A stretch of DNA of 64,000 nucleotides from Fulvia fulva (GCF_020509005.1 NC_063014.1:2108001-2172000), one strand, 5' to 3'; shown: positions 44,700 to 57,417, counted from the first letter of the stretch. Notes: a model not told the origin generated them from the sequence alone. Numbers and translations are program-made.

Positions 44700-46716
44700 T
44701 CAAAGGTGAGCTCTAACCTCCTTCACAATCCGAGCGTCCAGCAAAGCGGAACGCCCAGCTTTCACCGCAGCCACAGCTTCCGGTAATCTGGCAGCCAGCT
44801 CCTCGACCGTGGCCGCCGACTCTGCCCAACACCCTCCGCCAGATGCTCCTTTCGCAATAGTGCAGTAGTCTGGGTTTGGTGAGAAAGAGATGTTGAGCTC
44901 CTGGTTGTTGACCTTTGAACCAAACCCGTTCGGATGCACTAGTTGCATCGAGTGTCGGGGTGCATTCCAGCCTGTATCAATCGTCAGTCAATAATCTCAT
45001 GCACAAGAACATCCAGTCTCACCATCATTATTCAGCAGAATCGTCAGCACCGGAATCTTATACTTCTGCCCGATCCAGAATACACTCGAAGGCATCGAGA
45101 AGAGAAAACACCCATCTCCTACGATCTGACAGACGAACGCTCCCTTCCCTGGTCCGCCGTTCAAGCTATCAGTAGCCATCTTGATACCTAAAGCCCCACC
45201 GCCTGACCAACCCAACCCGCCGCCACCACAGTTCAGCCAGCTTCCGGGAAGTGTTGCCTGTATCTGATCGGCCACGTGAGGTGTGTTTGTCACAGCCTCA
45301 ACTGCCCAGATTGTGTCCGGAGGGCAGCTCTTCCGGACTTGGGCCAGTAGATATGGCGCACCGAATGTAGTGTCAGGATGCGGCACGGCCTGTGAGACAA
45401 TGCTCCGTAGTAGAGTAGTATGTGATGCCTGTAGCGCAGACTTCCGTTGCTGATATGCATCACGCTTCTGCAGGATCTTCTGTTGACACGCCTTGTCCAC
45501 AGCGAGTGACTGCAGGATTTGCGTCAGTGCCGCTGTAACGCTCACCCGACAACGGAGAACAGCATCGATATAGAACAGCGGCATTTGTTGCTTCAGTGGG
45601 TCCGTATCAAGGTGTATGATGGTCGCATCCTCGCGTGGTACACATTGTGTATTGATCCAAGGCACATCGCAATCAAGCACAAGAATCATGTCGGCAGAGC
45701 GTATGCTATCGTGCGAGCCGTATCGGAATCCTAGCCAAGCTGGGTGATCCGCAGGAAATGACATGTCGGAGCCGCCTGTATCCAGAACGCGCAGACCAGG
45801 GATCGTATTTGCAAGCTGGACTAGAGAGGCGACCACTTTTGCATCTCGACCGCCGTAGCCCGTGACGACGAGAGGCTCCCTGCCCTTGATGAGGCAGTCT
45901 GTGATGAACGCAAGTTGCTCTGCCGTTAGACCTCCAAGTTCGATCGGCTTCCAGAACTTCTGCTGAATGGTGTATGGCTCGATGACTTCTTCCATTACCT
46001 CCCGAGTACCCTGCAGGTAGACCGGTCCCTTGGGTTCGCTGCCACATATGTCAACAATCGGGCTTCCCCCAAGCTCCATCATGCATCGAAGCTCAGACCG
46101 AGACTTACCTGGTAGCGAAACTCAACGCTCGATTCACAATCTGCTTGATATTCCTTCCCTTCTTGATCTCCGCAGTATATCGACAATACTGCGCCACTAT
46201 AGCCTTCTGATCTGGAACATCCTGCATCCAGTGAATGAATTCGGTCCGGCTCCCGCGATACTCCCCTTCTTGGGTGCAAGGTGACAGACCAGCAAAGATC
46301 AACACAGGAGCTCGCCCCACGCTGGCGTTGTGAACTGCACATCCCAAGGCCTGAGTGCCAACATCGACGTGAACTATCACCGCCTGTGGCTGTCCAGTGA
46401 CACGGGCATATCCGTCGGCAATAGAGAGTGCCACCATCTCACTTGGGCAGGTAATAAACTTCGGGAATCGATCAGGTCGTTCTTTCTGTCCCTTCACCAT
46501 GGCTTCCATGAGACCTGGGTGATCTGATCCAAGATTGACGAAGCAGTATCTTACGCCCGCCTGTGATGCTGTCAGCAGAGAATGCTGATCAACGTGCGAG
46601 ACTACATACATCCCATAGCGCTTCGCAGAAGGCCGATGAAGCTGTGTATTCGCTACATCGTTGTCAGCAAAGGATCTACGCGTTGGTCAACAAACCCTGG
46701 TGACATACGTCGCCAT
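44700..46716 (-). CDS. Thiamine-diphosphate-dependent enzyme, acetolactate synthase-like (596 aa)
   Basis: Member of the ThDP enzyme superfamily (acetolactate synthase, benzoylformate decarboxylase and relatives). Five exons on the minus strand: 46709-46716, 46610-46652, 46109-46560, 45023-46038, 44700-44971. Introns are 49-70 bp and all joins keep frame. The N-terminal PYR domain has the catalytic glutamate E58 in CPSEMVAL. The C-terminal PP domain has the cofactor motif GDG at 475-477 ending in NN at 504-505, the expected spacing. The middle domain has EPKGPVYLQGTREVMEE. The first exon is only 8 bp (ATGGCGAC), inferred because it restores MATEYTASSAFCEALWD before AGVRYCFVNLGSDHPG. No mitochondrial targeting sequence is evident, so it is probably not the Ilv2 of branched-chain synthesis. 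The substrate is unknown. Confidence 0.86.
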
Positions 46717-47099
46717 TATGAAAGCACTTGTTGAGATCAAGAGGTTGTCGCCGTAATGTCAGATCGAGACCTCAGCAAAGTGATGGTGTTGGTGATGATT
46801 ATGGTTGCCATGGATCGGGTCAATGCCGTGCGCGAATGCCGCTCCGACTTCCGCTTTGATGGTACGCGGCCGGTTCCGCGAACTGATCCGGTCGTCATTG
46901 GCTGATCCAGGTGAGTCCCTGGAAAGTGTGGCGCCGTAGGCCGGAAAGACTGCGCGCTGTCTTCACTGCATAGGAGGTATGTAAGTGATTCCACGAAGTC
47001 GCTAAAGTCATGGGATGTATACTTCACCCCATCTTTGCTAGTCAGACTCCCTCCTTCGCAGTGGCACTCGCCATAGAGTAGGTAGTCCAATATCTCTGT
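46717..47099. other. Intergenic spacer
   Basis: Promoter side of the ThDP enzyme and 3' side of the next minus-strand gene. No feature seen. Confidence 0.6.
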
Positions 47100-49953
47100 T
47101 CATGCAACAACACAACCGTACAACCATGACCACTTTCTCTGACCGAATCCTTCTCCTGCTCCCGTACCTTCTCCCACCGCTTCGTCGGACTCGGATGTAT
47201 CTTCACCATCATCAGAATCCTCTTGATCGTCCGCGCCAGTGGACCAAGCATCATCACCCGGCGCTTGGAGACCTTCTTCCCTGGTCATCTTGGCCCGTTC
47301 TGTTCTCACCTTACCAGCCATCGCCAGCAGCTCCTCAGCTTCAGCAATCTTCCGGCGTACAAGGCGATCTTGACCTTCCAGACTTGAGGCACTGGTAGGC
47401 CTGTTGCCAGCTCGCATCTCATCTTCGGACAGCTCTCTTGCTGCAATGCGGTGTTGCAGTGATGTGGCCTCGTATGCCAGCAGAAGCTGAGCTCGGCGAT
47501 GTATCGCATCGACTCTGGCAATTCCGCTGTGTTCTTGTTCAGTCTGGGTTCCAGCATCGGTGGTTGTGATGTCGACCCAGTCATCCGGTAAATCGGTCGG
47601 TGTGCTTCGATCATTGCTAGCGGTGTTGGCGGAATGCCGATTGTTCACGTGAGTCCCAGCATGGATTGGCAAAGCACTGCTATCCTCCCTCGGTTGAGAT
47701 GTAGAGGCTGCAGATGCGTCTGAAGCGAATGCCGGAGTGATCGGTAGTTCCCTGATACTGAACGTCGGTGTCCACCCCTGAGCCTTTGTATCTGATCCAG
47801 ACTCTCGGGTTAGACTTGATGATAAGTTGTTGACCGCATGGGCCAACGGTGAGCTGATGGTCTCATCTGCAGATGGTCTACAAGCCACCGACCAGTCACA
47901 AATCAGCTTGACCGCGTACTTGATAGAATGTTCGTGCTGCGTGGCATCAATACCCATTGCGATATTGATGGCTACGAAGTGAGCGTCGTCATTGTCAATG
48001 CGACCATCGGGTGTAATGACATGATCAACAGCTCTTTTGATCTCGATATCCAGACGGTCGAAGGCCAGGGGCGCCTTTTGGTAGCCACGACTCTCGGAGA
48101 GATTGATGTATGTGGGCACCATACTCTCGAAGAACCTGCAACTCAGCGCGGCTCGGGTATCCGTGTTGTCTCCACGCTGTTGCGCCGGCGCGATGCGACC
48201 CGAATTTGGGTTTAACAAGGCCATCATCGCAAGACGAGTCCACCATAGTGCAAGCACTGACAAGTGCAGCCAATTCTCGATGATGTTTGCTGCTGAAACG
48301 GGGGAACCGCTTCATCAGGCCCTGCACCAGTATTCCCCCCGGGGGGACCAGCGCCCGCAACTCATCTCGCGAGGGGCCCATGTCAGTACAGCTAACGTAG
48401 GCGTTCGCAGAGCTACCCCGAAGAGCACCACCGATGACGACTCGCGGCAAAGTAGATGTCAGATGCTGGTCCATTGCTGCGATGGTGGGCATCCGGTTAG
48501 GTCTCGGCGTGGTGGAAGGCTCTACGCGAGTCATTGCTACCGCTGCGTTGTAGCATGCGCTACCCTTATCTCCGGTATGATTCTTGCTAAGGACATCCCC
48601 GATTCTCGCGAGAAGTGATTGTCCGCCGTTAGCAGCCGCTATCCCATCATATGCTTCACAAGCGGCCTCCCATAAGACTTCGTCGACCATGTCCCGGAGC
48701 TTGTGCTCCTTCGGTAAGCCTCTGCTCGCCCTCCGATCGCCGACCTCTTCGCGATAAGCCTCGCCTATGGCCTGGAGTTTTAAAGTACATGTGTTGAGTA
48801 GGTCGAAGTAATCAAACGCCATTCGTGCATCGGAAGCTTTGATCGGCGATTCCAGCAAGGTCAACAGCTGCACTGGCGTCATCTCCTGCTGCGTACGCAA
48901 GGATGATCGCTCCTGTGCACTCAAAGGACAGGCTGGGTCGTCCAAGGCATCTTTCGCAAGTGTATGCAGTGACATGTGACTGGTCTTGTGCAGATCAATG
49001 CCAAGGCTTTCGCCATGCTCCTGACCTTTCTTGAGCGCGTTGAAGAAATGCGATCCACCTGAAAGATTTGTCTTGGGCGTTTGACTTTTGGCAGACATCG
49101 TTTCCGGTGGAAGAGGTACCCGGAAGTCGGCGCAGCAACGCTTACGTGTGAGATTTCTGTTATACGCGCCAGAGTCGACTCCCATGACTTTGCCGTACGC
49201 TTTCGCGGCCGCAAAGATAGTATTGACCTTGGGAAGCTCGAGAAGACCAAGACTCTTCAATCCCTGATCTTTGATAAAGAAGTCCAAGTCGGCCCAAGGT
49301 GCATCCCAATGCCCAACACTGCGAGCGGCGTGATACAGATGCGCCATTGCGGTCAGGAAGTCTGTTGAACCCAGTTGTAGCAAAGACTCTTGGTGTCTCA
49401 CGTGGAGCGCACGGCTCAACAGCATGCCAACGTAAAGAGGCAGACACTCGACGAAATTGCAAGTCGTCCGTGACTGATCCATGACCGTGAGCGTCTGCAA
49501 CGGCGCTGAGTTACCTCCTGCCTGGTCATCGAGTGGTGGCGCGCTTGACGCAGACATTGTGGTCAACGCGCTCTCCAGTCTAGCATGGAAGATTGAGATG
49601 TCAAACACGCGCTCGGTGGACGATAGCGCTGCTGCTTCGAGCTGCACCTCATGTCTCTCGCGTGAGTGTCGGAGCTCAGGAAAGATGCGCTCGACAAAGA
49701 AGTTGGTGTAAGCGTGGTGGTCGCGAATGCTTGTGCCGACGTCGTTGTGTACCTGTGTCAACATGAGCCTTTCGAGACTGATGGTGCTCGAGTTATCCAA
49801 GAAGGTTAATGCGATCGGCTCGAAACCATGAATTGACCCACTCGATCCAGTGTCTCTCAGCCTGGCGAGAAAGTCCCGAAGTAAAAGCAAGCGCGTCAAT
49901 GGCGGCTTGCCGACCTGGCTGGCGACAAGACCATACCTAGCCCGCCAAAGTGG
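47100..49953 (-). CDS. Large unknown protein (at least 904 aa), 5' end unresolved
   Basis: Family not recognised. Two long minus-strand frames join through a likely GT-AG intron at 48177-48261 (85 bp), which gives ...HHRELAALRGDNTDTR... in frame. Without the intron the first frame would stop at 48025. The frame is open from 49953 but the first ATG is at 49764, so an upstream exon probably supplies the start; a candidate open stretch lies at 49957-50131 in another frame. The protein is mostly helical by composition. Its C-terminal third is low-complexity and acidic (DDQEDSDDGEDTSESDEAVGEG), after a charged helix (RLVRRKIAEAEELLAMAGKVR). No membrane segments or catalytic motif were recognised. 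Confidence 0.65.
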
Positions 49954-50540
49954 TCACGCATCCGGAAAGCTGAAAGGCTACACTATCAAGCACAGCTCGA
50001 AAGAATACCATGCCACTTGAATGCGTGCCAGGCGGTGATTTCGCCCAAGAGTCGACAGAGATGAACAGATGTCTGGGCGGGATACAGTGGCGCACGATGC
50101 TACATGTAGGTGTTGCCATGACCAGCTCCATGAGTGCATTGGGCCGCTGAGGCAATGTCAACACTTGGTAGACTTGGTGGACTGATGAGGCTTGAGTAAT
50201 TCAACGGTGGTTGGTGATGATAAGAAGAAGATGGAAGATGGACACATGCAGCCGAAACGATGACTGCGGGCCGCTGTCCGGCATCGCTTTCAATCGCGTC
50301 ATGAAGCCGAGAGGCAGAGGCGACTGGAGGAATTGCTACATGTGGATATATATATATACGTACAGTCAGCAGAACATTGGCTCGTTACATGTAGTACATC
50401 TCGTTGCCGTCGACCGGTTTTCTGTGCATCTCTGTACATTGCCCGCCTCACCTTTGTCTGTGGCTTCTTCTTAGAACCCATCCCTACACTGATCATCGCC
50501 TGCCGTCGTGCTGCGACCGAGGCGATCTGGTGACGAGAGC
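49954..50540. other. Divergent intergenic region upstream of Lon
   Basis: Holds a TA repeat (tatatatata near 50346) and probably the missing first exon of the minus-strand gene. Lon's frame is open from 50508 but only from GTG/CTG, so 50541 is its ATG. Confidence 0.5.
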
Positions 50541-53500
50541 ATGCTGTACGGTCGAGGCCAGGCATGGCGAACAGCACTGCGATCCTCCTCCCACCGAGCA
50601 TACACCACCACGAGAGCGCCGTGTAGAGCCTGCCAAGCACAACTCACCGCCAGGCCCATAGCACGCCAGGCACCGCACACGATACAGCCTTCCTGCCTCC
50701 CATCATCGATTACGCTATCACGAGACTTGTCATCCTCGCCAGCACGAAGGAAACAGAAGCCGTCCATCGATCCGGAAGATGGAGCCGAGGCGAAGGAGGA
50801 ATGCGGCGGCGAGGTGAAGGAGAAGGAGAAGGACAACGACAAGGAGAAGGACAACGACAACGACAGGGACTTCTCGAAGGACAACGACCAAGATAATGTA
50901 GAGGCCAAGGCCAAATCGTCCGAGCCAACACCCATACATGTACCCGGCGCCGATGGCAAAGCTGCAAGTGCGGGCGGCCGAGGCAGCGGCGATGCTGGCA
51001 ATGGCAATCCGTCTGGGAACTTCGGCGACGGTGGCAATCGCAAGCGCAAAGCCCAAGGGAAGGATCTCGCAAAGCCACAAGTCCCGGATGTCTATCCTCA
51101 GGTGCTCGCCATCCCCATCGCACAACGACCACTGTTCCCGGGATTCTACAAGGCCATCACCGTTCGTGACCCAAATGTTGTTGCTGCAGTACAGGAGCTG
51201 CTGAAGCGAGGACAGAGCTACGTTGGAGCTTTCTTGCTCAAGGACCCAGAGAGCAGCCAAGATGCCATCAACGACCCGAGCGAGGTGTACGATGTGGGCA
51301 CCTTCTGTCAGATAACTGGCGCCTTCCCAGCAGGTCACGGAGCAGACAAGGCGCTGCAAACCGTGCTCTATCCACATCGAAGGATAAAGCTGAGCGAGCT
51401 CATCCCACCGAACCGTGGCCCTCCAGCTGCACCCGAGCCCGAGCAGGCAGCACATGCCACGCTCGAGACTGCCCATCCTACACCGGCATCGACGCCTGAA
51501 GAGGCGCCCAAGCCTACCGAGGGCGAAGAGAAGAGCGGCGATGTCGTGGCAAGCTTTGAGGAGAAGGACGTGTCTGCTGAGCAGAAGAAAGAGCAAGAAC
51601 AGAAGCTACTGCAGCCGACCGACTTCCTCCGATCTTGGCCTGTCAGCCTGGTCAAAGTGGATAATCTGGCAGATGAGCCATGCGACAAGCGATCGCCTAC
51701 TGTTCGTGCTCTAATCTCCGAGATCGTCAACACATGCAAGGAGATTGGCAGCTACAACCACCTCTTCCGCGACCATGTCTCTGCGTTCGCCATGTCGCAG
51801 TCCGCTGCCAACATCGCCGACGAACCAGCCAAACTTGCCGACTTTGCTGCGGCAGTCTCTGGTGGCGAGATGGAAGAGGCGCAGAATGTGCTGGGCGAGT
51901 TGAACATCGAGCGACGTCTGAGCAAGGCGCTTGAGGTCATCAAGAAAGAGCACATGAACGCACAACTGAGCAACAAGATCTCCAAGGATGTTGAGAGTAA
52001 GATTCAGAAGCGACAACGAGAGTATTGGCTCATGGAGCAGATGAAAGGCATCCGACGAGAGCTTGGTCTCGAGAGCGACGGCAAGGACAAGCTTGTTGAG
52101 AAGTTCAAGGAGAAGGCCACGAAGCTGGCAATGCCAGAGGCTGTGAAGAAGGTCTTCGATGAGGAGGTGAACAAGCTGGCACATCTCGAGCCTGCAGCGA
52201 GCGAGTTCAACGTGACCAGGAATTACCTTGACTGGCTGACACAGATACCTTGGGGACAAAGGAGCGCGGAGAACTTTGGCATTCAGCACGCCCGAGATGT
52301 GCTCGATGAGGATCATCATGGTCTCAAGGATGTCAAGGATCGCATCCTGGAGTTCATTGCAGTCGGCAAACTTCGCGGCACCGTCGAAGGTAAGATCCTA
52401 TGCATGGTCGGACCACCTGGTGTCGGAAAGACGAGCATTGGAAAGTCCATCGCAAGAGCTTTGAACAGGCAATACTACCGCTTCAGTGTCGGTGGTCTGG
52501 CAGATGTCGCTGAGATCAAGGGTCACCGGAGAACATACGTGGGAGCGCTTCCCGGTCGAATCATCCAAGCACTGAAGAAATGTCAAACCGAGAATCCTTT
52601 GATCCTCATCGATGAAGTGGACAAGATTGGTCGTGGCCATCAGGGAGATCCGTCAAGCGCACTGCTCGAGCTGCTGGACCCCGAACAGAACAACTCTTTC
52701 TTGGATCACTACATGGATGTGCCTGTCGATCTTTCGAAGGTGCTATTCGTGTGCACTGCCAACATGACGGACACAATACCGCGACCGCTTCTCGACAGAA
52801 TGGAGATGATCGAGCTTTCTGGCTACGTTTCCGACGAGAAGATGGCCATCGCCGAACGTTATCTCGCACCACACGCCAAGGAGCTCAGCGGTTTGAAAGA
52901 CGTCGCTGTCAACTTGGACAAAGAAGCAATTCTGGAGCTCATCAACAAGTACTGCCGAGAGTCAGGTGTGCGAAACCTGAAGAAGCAGATCGAGAAGGTT
53001 TACCGAAAGTCTGCCCTCAAAATTATTCAAGATCTAGGCGAAGATGCTTTCAGCGAAGAGAAGGCCATGACTGATGAAGGCAAAGCCGCTGCCGAGGAGT
53101 CCAAGAAGGACGAGTCTGATGTGAAAGAAACACCGGAAACCATCGAGCAGGCAACCACCGAGAAGACACGAGTAGCGCTGAAGGTGCCTGATTCAGTCCA
53201 CGTTTCGATTGGCAAGGACAACCTCAAGGACTATGTTGGACCACCAGTCTTCACTGCTGATCGGCTCTACGATGTCACACCTCCTGGTGTGGCAATGGGT
53301 CTGGCATGGACATCCATGGGAGGTGCCGCACTCTACATCGAGTCAATCCTCCAAAACGCGCTATCGTACAACTCACGGCCTGGACTGGAGCGCACTGGTA
53401 ACTTGAAGACTGTCATGAAAGAGTCGACGCTGATCGCATACTCTTTCGCCAAGGGTCTCATGGCCAAGCAGTATCCCGGCAACAAGTTCTTTGAGAAGGC

Positions 53501-54013
53501 AAACATACATTTACACTGTCCCGAGGGCGCTGTGCAAAAGGACGGACCAAGTGCTGGTATCACGATGGCGACATCGTTACTTTCCCTGGCATTCGATAAG
53601 CCACTCGACCCAACTATCGCCATGACTGGTGAACTCACAGTGACTGGAAAGGTCCTCCGAATAGGTGGCCTGCGAGAAAAGACGGTCGCTGCCAGACGAG
53701 CTGGTGCCCGCATGATCATCTTCCCACGAGACTGCATGAGTGACTGGCTTGAATTACCTGAGGTAAGCATTTCAACAACATTTCCTGCGAGGAAGACAAA
53801 AGCTAATGTACATCACAGAATATCAAAGAAGGCATCGAAGGCAAACCCGTCGACTGGTACTCCGATGTCTTCAAGCTCGTCTTCCCAGAAATTGACGAAT
53901 CTCAAGCCAACAGCATGTGGAAAAGAGATCTAGCCAAGCCACCGAAGGAGGAGTCAGACAAAGGAAGCAGCGGTATTCCTGATGAGTTATACAGCGGCAA
54001 TCTAGCATCGTAG
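50541..54013 (+). CDS. pim1: Mitochondrial Lon protease (Pim1), 1138 aa
   Basis: ATP-dependent serine protease of the mitochondrial matrix, degrading misfolded and oxidised proteins. Two exons, 50541-53762 and 53819-54013, with a 56-bp intron. The first ~60 residues are arginine/serine/threonine-rich with almost no acids, as in a mitochondrial presequence. A lysine/aspartate/glutamate-rich linker follows (KEKEKDNDKEKDNDNDRD), then the Lon N-domain (YPQVLAIPIAQRPLFPGFYKAI). The AAA+ module has Walker A GPPGVGKT at 624-631 and Walker B PLILIDEVD. The protease domain has the catalytic serine S1004 in KDGPSAGI and lysine K1047 in LREKTVAARRAG, the same 43-residue spacing as in bacterial Lon. It ends in a charged, likely flexible tail. 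It is convergent with the complex I gene. Confidence 0.96.
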
Positions 54014-54408
54014 ACTCGGAAGTCTTGCGCAATGGACGGGCATAGCGCCAGTGTATAGATAAGACGATACAACGTGGCTCGTAGGGGTTTCATCAAATCA
54101 AGATAGCATGGCGCTGATGGCGAAATGGAAATGGCCATGATCAGGGCCATTGTGCCTCACCGAGTGGAACGCATCACTCCACCACTCTTGTACATACTTT
54201 CCGAGAAGGCGTTCGAGTAGATTCTTCCTCGAGGGGATCGTTCACATCGCGGCTAGACATATCGGACTCAATGAGATTGCTTGCTATGACAAGTGTACAT
54301 CTCCTTCAATCATGAATGTGCGCTTTGACAGGCTGCGCCATAGAACGCCGGGTAATCATATGTACACACCTCGCTCCCCTTTCACAGTTCTTTCACTACC
54401 AGCCATGC
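54014..54408. other. Convergent 3' spacer between Lon and complex I genes
   Basis: Should hold the 3' UTRs of both genes. No other feature seen. Confidence 0.6.
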
Positions 54409-55915
54409 TCATCGGTCGACCTCGCCGAACACCAAGTCCATGGTACCGATGATAGCGACAGCATCTGCGAGCAAGTGCCCTCTTGACACTTGATCGAAGC
54501 ATGCCAAGTGTGCGAAGCCAGGTGCGCGGATCTTGCATCGGTATGGTCGTTCACTGCCGTCGGATACAACATATACACCCATCTCACCCTTTGGCGCCTC
54601 GATGGCGGAGTATGTCTCGCCGGGTGGGACTGTGTAACCCTTGCTGTAAAGCAAGAAGTGGTGAATCAAGGCCTCCATGTTCTCCTTCATGGCGGCACGT
54701 GGAGGTGGCGAAATCTTGTAATCCTCGACCTTGACAGGGCCGGCAGGCATCTTGTTCAGACATTGGTGAATGATGCGGAGAGACTGTCGGAACTCCTCCA
54801 TTCGGCAAAGGTAACGGTCGTAGCAGTCACCGTTCTGGCCGACTGGGACGTCGAATTCGACTTGGTCGTATGCGTCGTAGGGTTGCGACTTGCGGACATC
54901 CCAAGGCACACCGGAGCCTCGGAGCATGACGCCGGAGAAGGACATGTTGAGAGCGTCAGCGGCGTTGACGACACCAACGCCCTTGGTTCGGCCGATCCAG
55001 ATACGGTTGTCTGTAAGCATCTCTTCCGTCTCGTCGATGCGGTCGCCAAATTGTGTTGCCCATTGGTAGATGTCGTCGAGAAGGCCGACTGGCAGATCTT
55101 GAGATACACCTCCAGGTCGGACGTATGCTGCGTGGAGACGGGCACCAGAGACACGCTCATAGAATTCCTGTTTCACGTCAATACCTCATCTTAGTATAAG
55201 TTCCTCGCCACATGCTCACCATGAGCTTCTCACGTTCCTCGAAACCCCACAAGAAAGGTGTCAGAGCACCGACATCCATAGCGTGGGACAGCACAGACAT
55301 GAGATGGTTCAAGACGCGTGTAATCTCTCCAAACAGTGTCCTGATCCACTTGGCTCTTTCGGGTACCTCAATGTTCAACAGCTTCTCCACAGCCAGCGAG
55401 AAGCACTGCTCATTGGTCATCATACTGACATAGTCCAGTCTGTCAAAGTATGGCAGTGCCTGCAGATATGTCTTGTACTCGATCAACTTCTCCGTGCCAC
55501 GGTGTAGCAGACCCACGTGGGGATCTGCGCGCACAATCTCTTCTCCATTCAGCTCCAAGATCAGTCGTAGCACACCGTGGGCGGCGGGATGTTGTGGACC
55601 GAAGTTGACAGTGTAGTGGCGGATCTTCCGCTCGTCCGGAGTGGCGGCGTCTACGTTGGGGATGTTCATGGCCGTCTTGTTCGGGTCGACGGGGTGGCCA
55701 AATGAGGGATCGACGGGTATGAGGCGTGTGCCGCTGTGTGCTGGGAAGGAGTTGCCATGGATTGGGTTGGGATGCGCTTCAGTGGGCGTGGCCATTCTTC
55801 GTGCGGGTGTGGTCGAGAGGCATCGCAGGGAGTTCTTGGTGGCCGTCTGGCGCGCTGGGCGCAGGCATGCTCGCTGGAAGCCATTGGAGGCCAGCCGTGC
55901 GAAGGGCGCTGCCAT
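54409..55915 (-). CDS. nuo49: NADH:ubiquinone oxidoreductase 49-kDa subunit (complex I), 484 aa
   Basis: Core subunit of the matrix arm of mitochondrial complex I (NDUFS2/NuoD family), lining the quinone site. Exons 55220-55915 and 54409-55167 join with a 52-bp intron, giving ...[17 protein letters not shown].... The first ~45 residues ([20 protein letters not shown]) are a mitochondrial presequence. Family hallmarks are [48 protein letters not shown] and the C-terminal KAPGF-like [15 protein letters not shown], ending [12 protein letters not shown] as is usual. The length is normal for a fungal precursor. It shares a divergent promoter with the RNA polymerase subunit gene. Confidence 0.97.
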
Positions 55916-56235
55916 TGTGCTTGAAGGTGATGGCGGCGCCGGTGGTGGAGGCGGAGGAGGGCAGGGGAGGGGAGAGTGGTTGTGGTGCTGTGGTGCTGTG
56001 GTGCTGTGGTGTTGAGCCTCTGTGCAGTGTGCAAGAGAGTGGCCACTGACCAATGGCAGAGTCGATGATTGCAATGATATGATCAATGATCGAGAGGAAG
56101 CTGCGACCAGCATCAGGGCTCGGTCCGCTGTTCCGAAACAGCTCCACTAAAATTCTCAGGATTCAAGATTCAAGACAAGATCGAGGGAGCTGCTGCTGCA
56201 CCTCCACCAGACAAACATATGAGAATAGCAGCAAC
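55916..56235. promoter_or_regulatory. Divergent promoter of nuo49 and rpc40
   Basis: The start codons of the two genes are 320 bp apart in opposite orientations, so both promoters and 5' UTRs lie here. Near 55980-56013 there is a short run of gctgtggt repeats. Specific factor sites cannot be assigned by eye. Confidence 0.7.
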
Positions 56236-57417
56236 ATGCCGTCTTGGGCGCCGCTCACCGAAGAGCAGCTAGAAGTGCGTCGCATAGTTGATGTCAATGC
56301 CGAGACAGTCACCAACACCGCTTCCACCGACATACCCGGCCACTACGGCCCCAAGCAGGACGATGATTGGGACCTCGAGCGATTCAAGCAGAACCTCAAA
56401 GTCGACTTCCACCACAACAAACCCTTCGACAGCGCATTCTCACTGCTTGGCGTCGACTCCAGCATAGCGAATGCCTACCGACGCATACTGCTTGCCGAAC
56501 TACCCACGCTCTCCATCGAGGATGTCTACTTCTTCGACAACACCAGCATCATCCAGGACGAAGTACTCGCACACAGGTTAGGCCTCATACCACTCACCGG
56601 CGGTCGTCAAGGCTTGAGAGAAATGCGATGGTTCAAGAAGCCTCCACCAAAGGACGACTTTGCAGCACGAGCACAGTGGGACCAGGAGCGGGCAGAGGGC
56701 AAAGTCAACACAGACAATGACGCGCCAAACGATTACAACACAGTAGTGCTCTCATTACAAGTCGAGTGCCGGTGGAAGACTATGGCTGAGGATGGTGTAG
56801 ATGGGAAGCAGCTTGCAAAAGATGGCGAGACAGATCCGAAGGAGAAGTACGTCAACAGCAACGTTTACGCCCATCAGATCCAGTTTGAGCCGCAGGGCGA
56901 GCGCCAAGTCAATTGGTTCAGTGGGGACGAGATCATCAGGCCAGTCAACCCAGACATTTTGATCGCGAAGCTTCGACCCGGCCAGCGGATCAATGTGCGC
57001 ATGCACGCTATCAAGGGCATTGGCGCTGATCACGCCAAGTTTTCGCCCGTCGCAACAGCCTCCTACCGACTTCTCCCAGACATCAAGATCACACAGCCAA
57101 TCCTGGGCAAGGATGCGAAAGCGTTCCAACATTGCTTTCCTCGAGGAGTGATCAAGCTGGAGGACGACCCGGAGTCCGGCGAGAAGAAGGCGGCGGTGGA
57201 CGATCCGTTCAAGGACACCGTCAGCAGAGAAGTGCTGCGACACGACGAGTTCAAAGGCAAGGTCAAGCTTGGGCGGATACGAGATCACTTCATCTTCAGC
57301 GTGGAGAGTGCTGGCCAGTTCGAGAGCGACGAGCTATTCATCGACAGCGTGAGGTTGTTGAAGAAGAAGGCGAACACTTTCAAGGGTTTCATGGATAGGC
57401 TGGAGATAGGCAAGTAA
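56236..57417 (+). CDS. rpc40: DNA-directed RNA polymerases I and III subunit AC40 (393 aa)
   Basis: Alpha-like subunit shared by RNA polymerases I and III in the nucleus, pairing with AC19 to start enzyme assembly. The N-terminal part has FHHNKPFDSAFSLLGVDSSIANAYRRILLAELPTLSIEDVYF (in pieces), the conserved alpha-motif region, and ALR-like DEVLAHRLGLIPL follows. The C-terminal half has the dimerisation domain, ending with ESAGQFESDELFIDSVRLLKKK. Single exon. The start is ATG at 56236 (MPSWAPLTEEQ); the frame is open upstream but this fits the usual length. Confidence 0.94.
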   Translation: MPSWAPLTEEQLEVRRIVDVNAETVTNTASTDIPGHYGPKQDDDWDLERFKQNLKVDFHHNKPFDSAFSLLGVDSSIANAYRRILLAELPTLSIEDVYFFDNTSIIQDEVLAHRLGLIPLTGGRQGLREMRWFKKPPPKDDFAARAQWDQERAEGKVNTDNDAPNDYNTVVLSLQVECRWKTMAEDGVDGKQLAKDGETDPKEKYVNSNVYAHQIQFEPQGERQVNWFSGDEIIRPVNPDILIAKLRPGQRINVRMHAIKGIGADHAKFSPVATASYRLLPDIKITQPILGKDAKAFQHCFPRGVIKLEDDPESGEKKAAVDDPFKDTVSREVLRHDEFKGKVKLGRIRDHFIFSVESAGQFESDELFIDSVRLLKKKANTFKGFMDRLEIGK

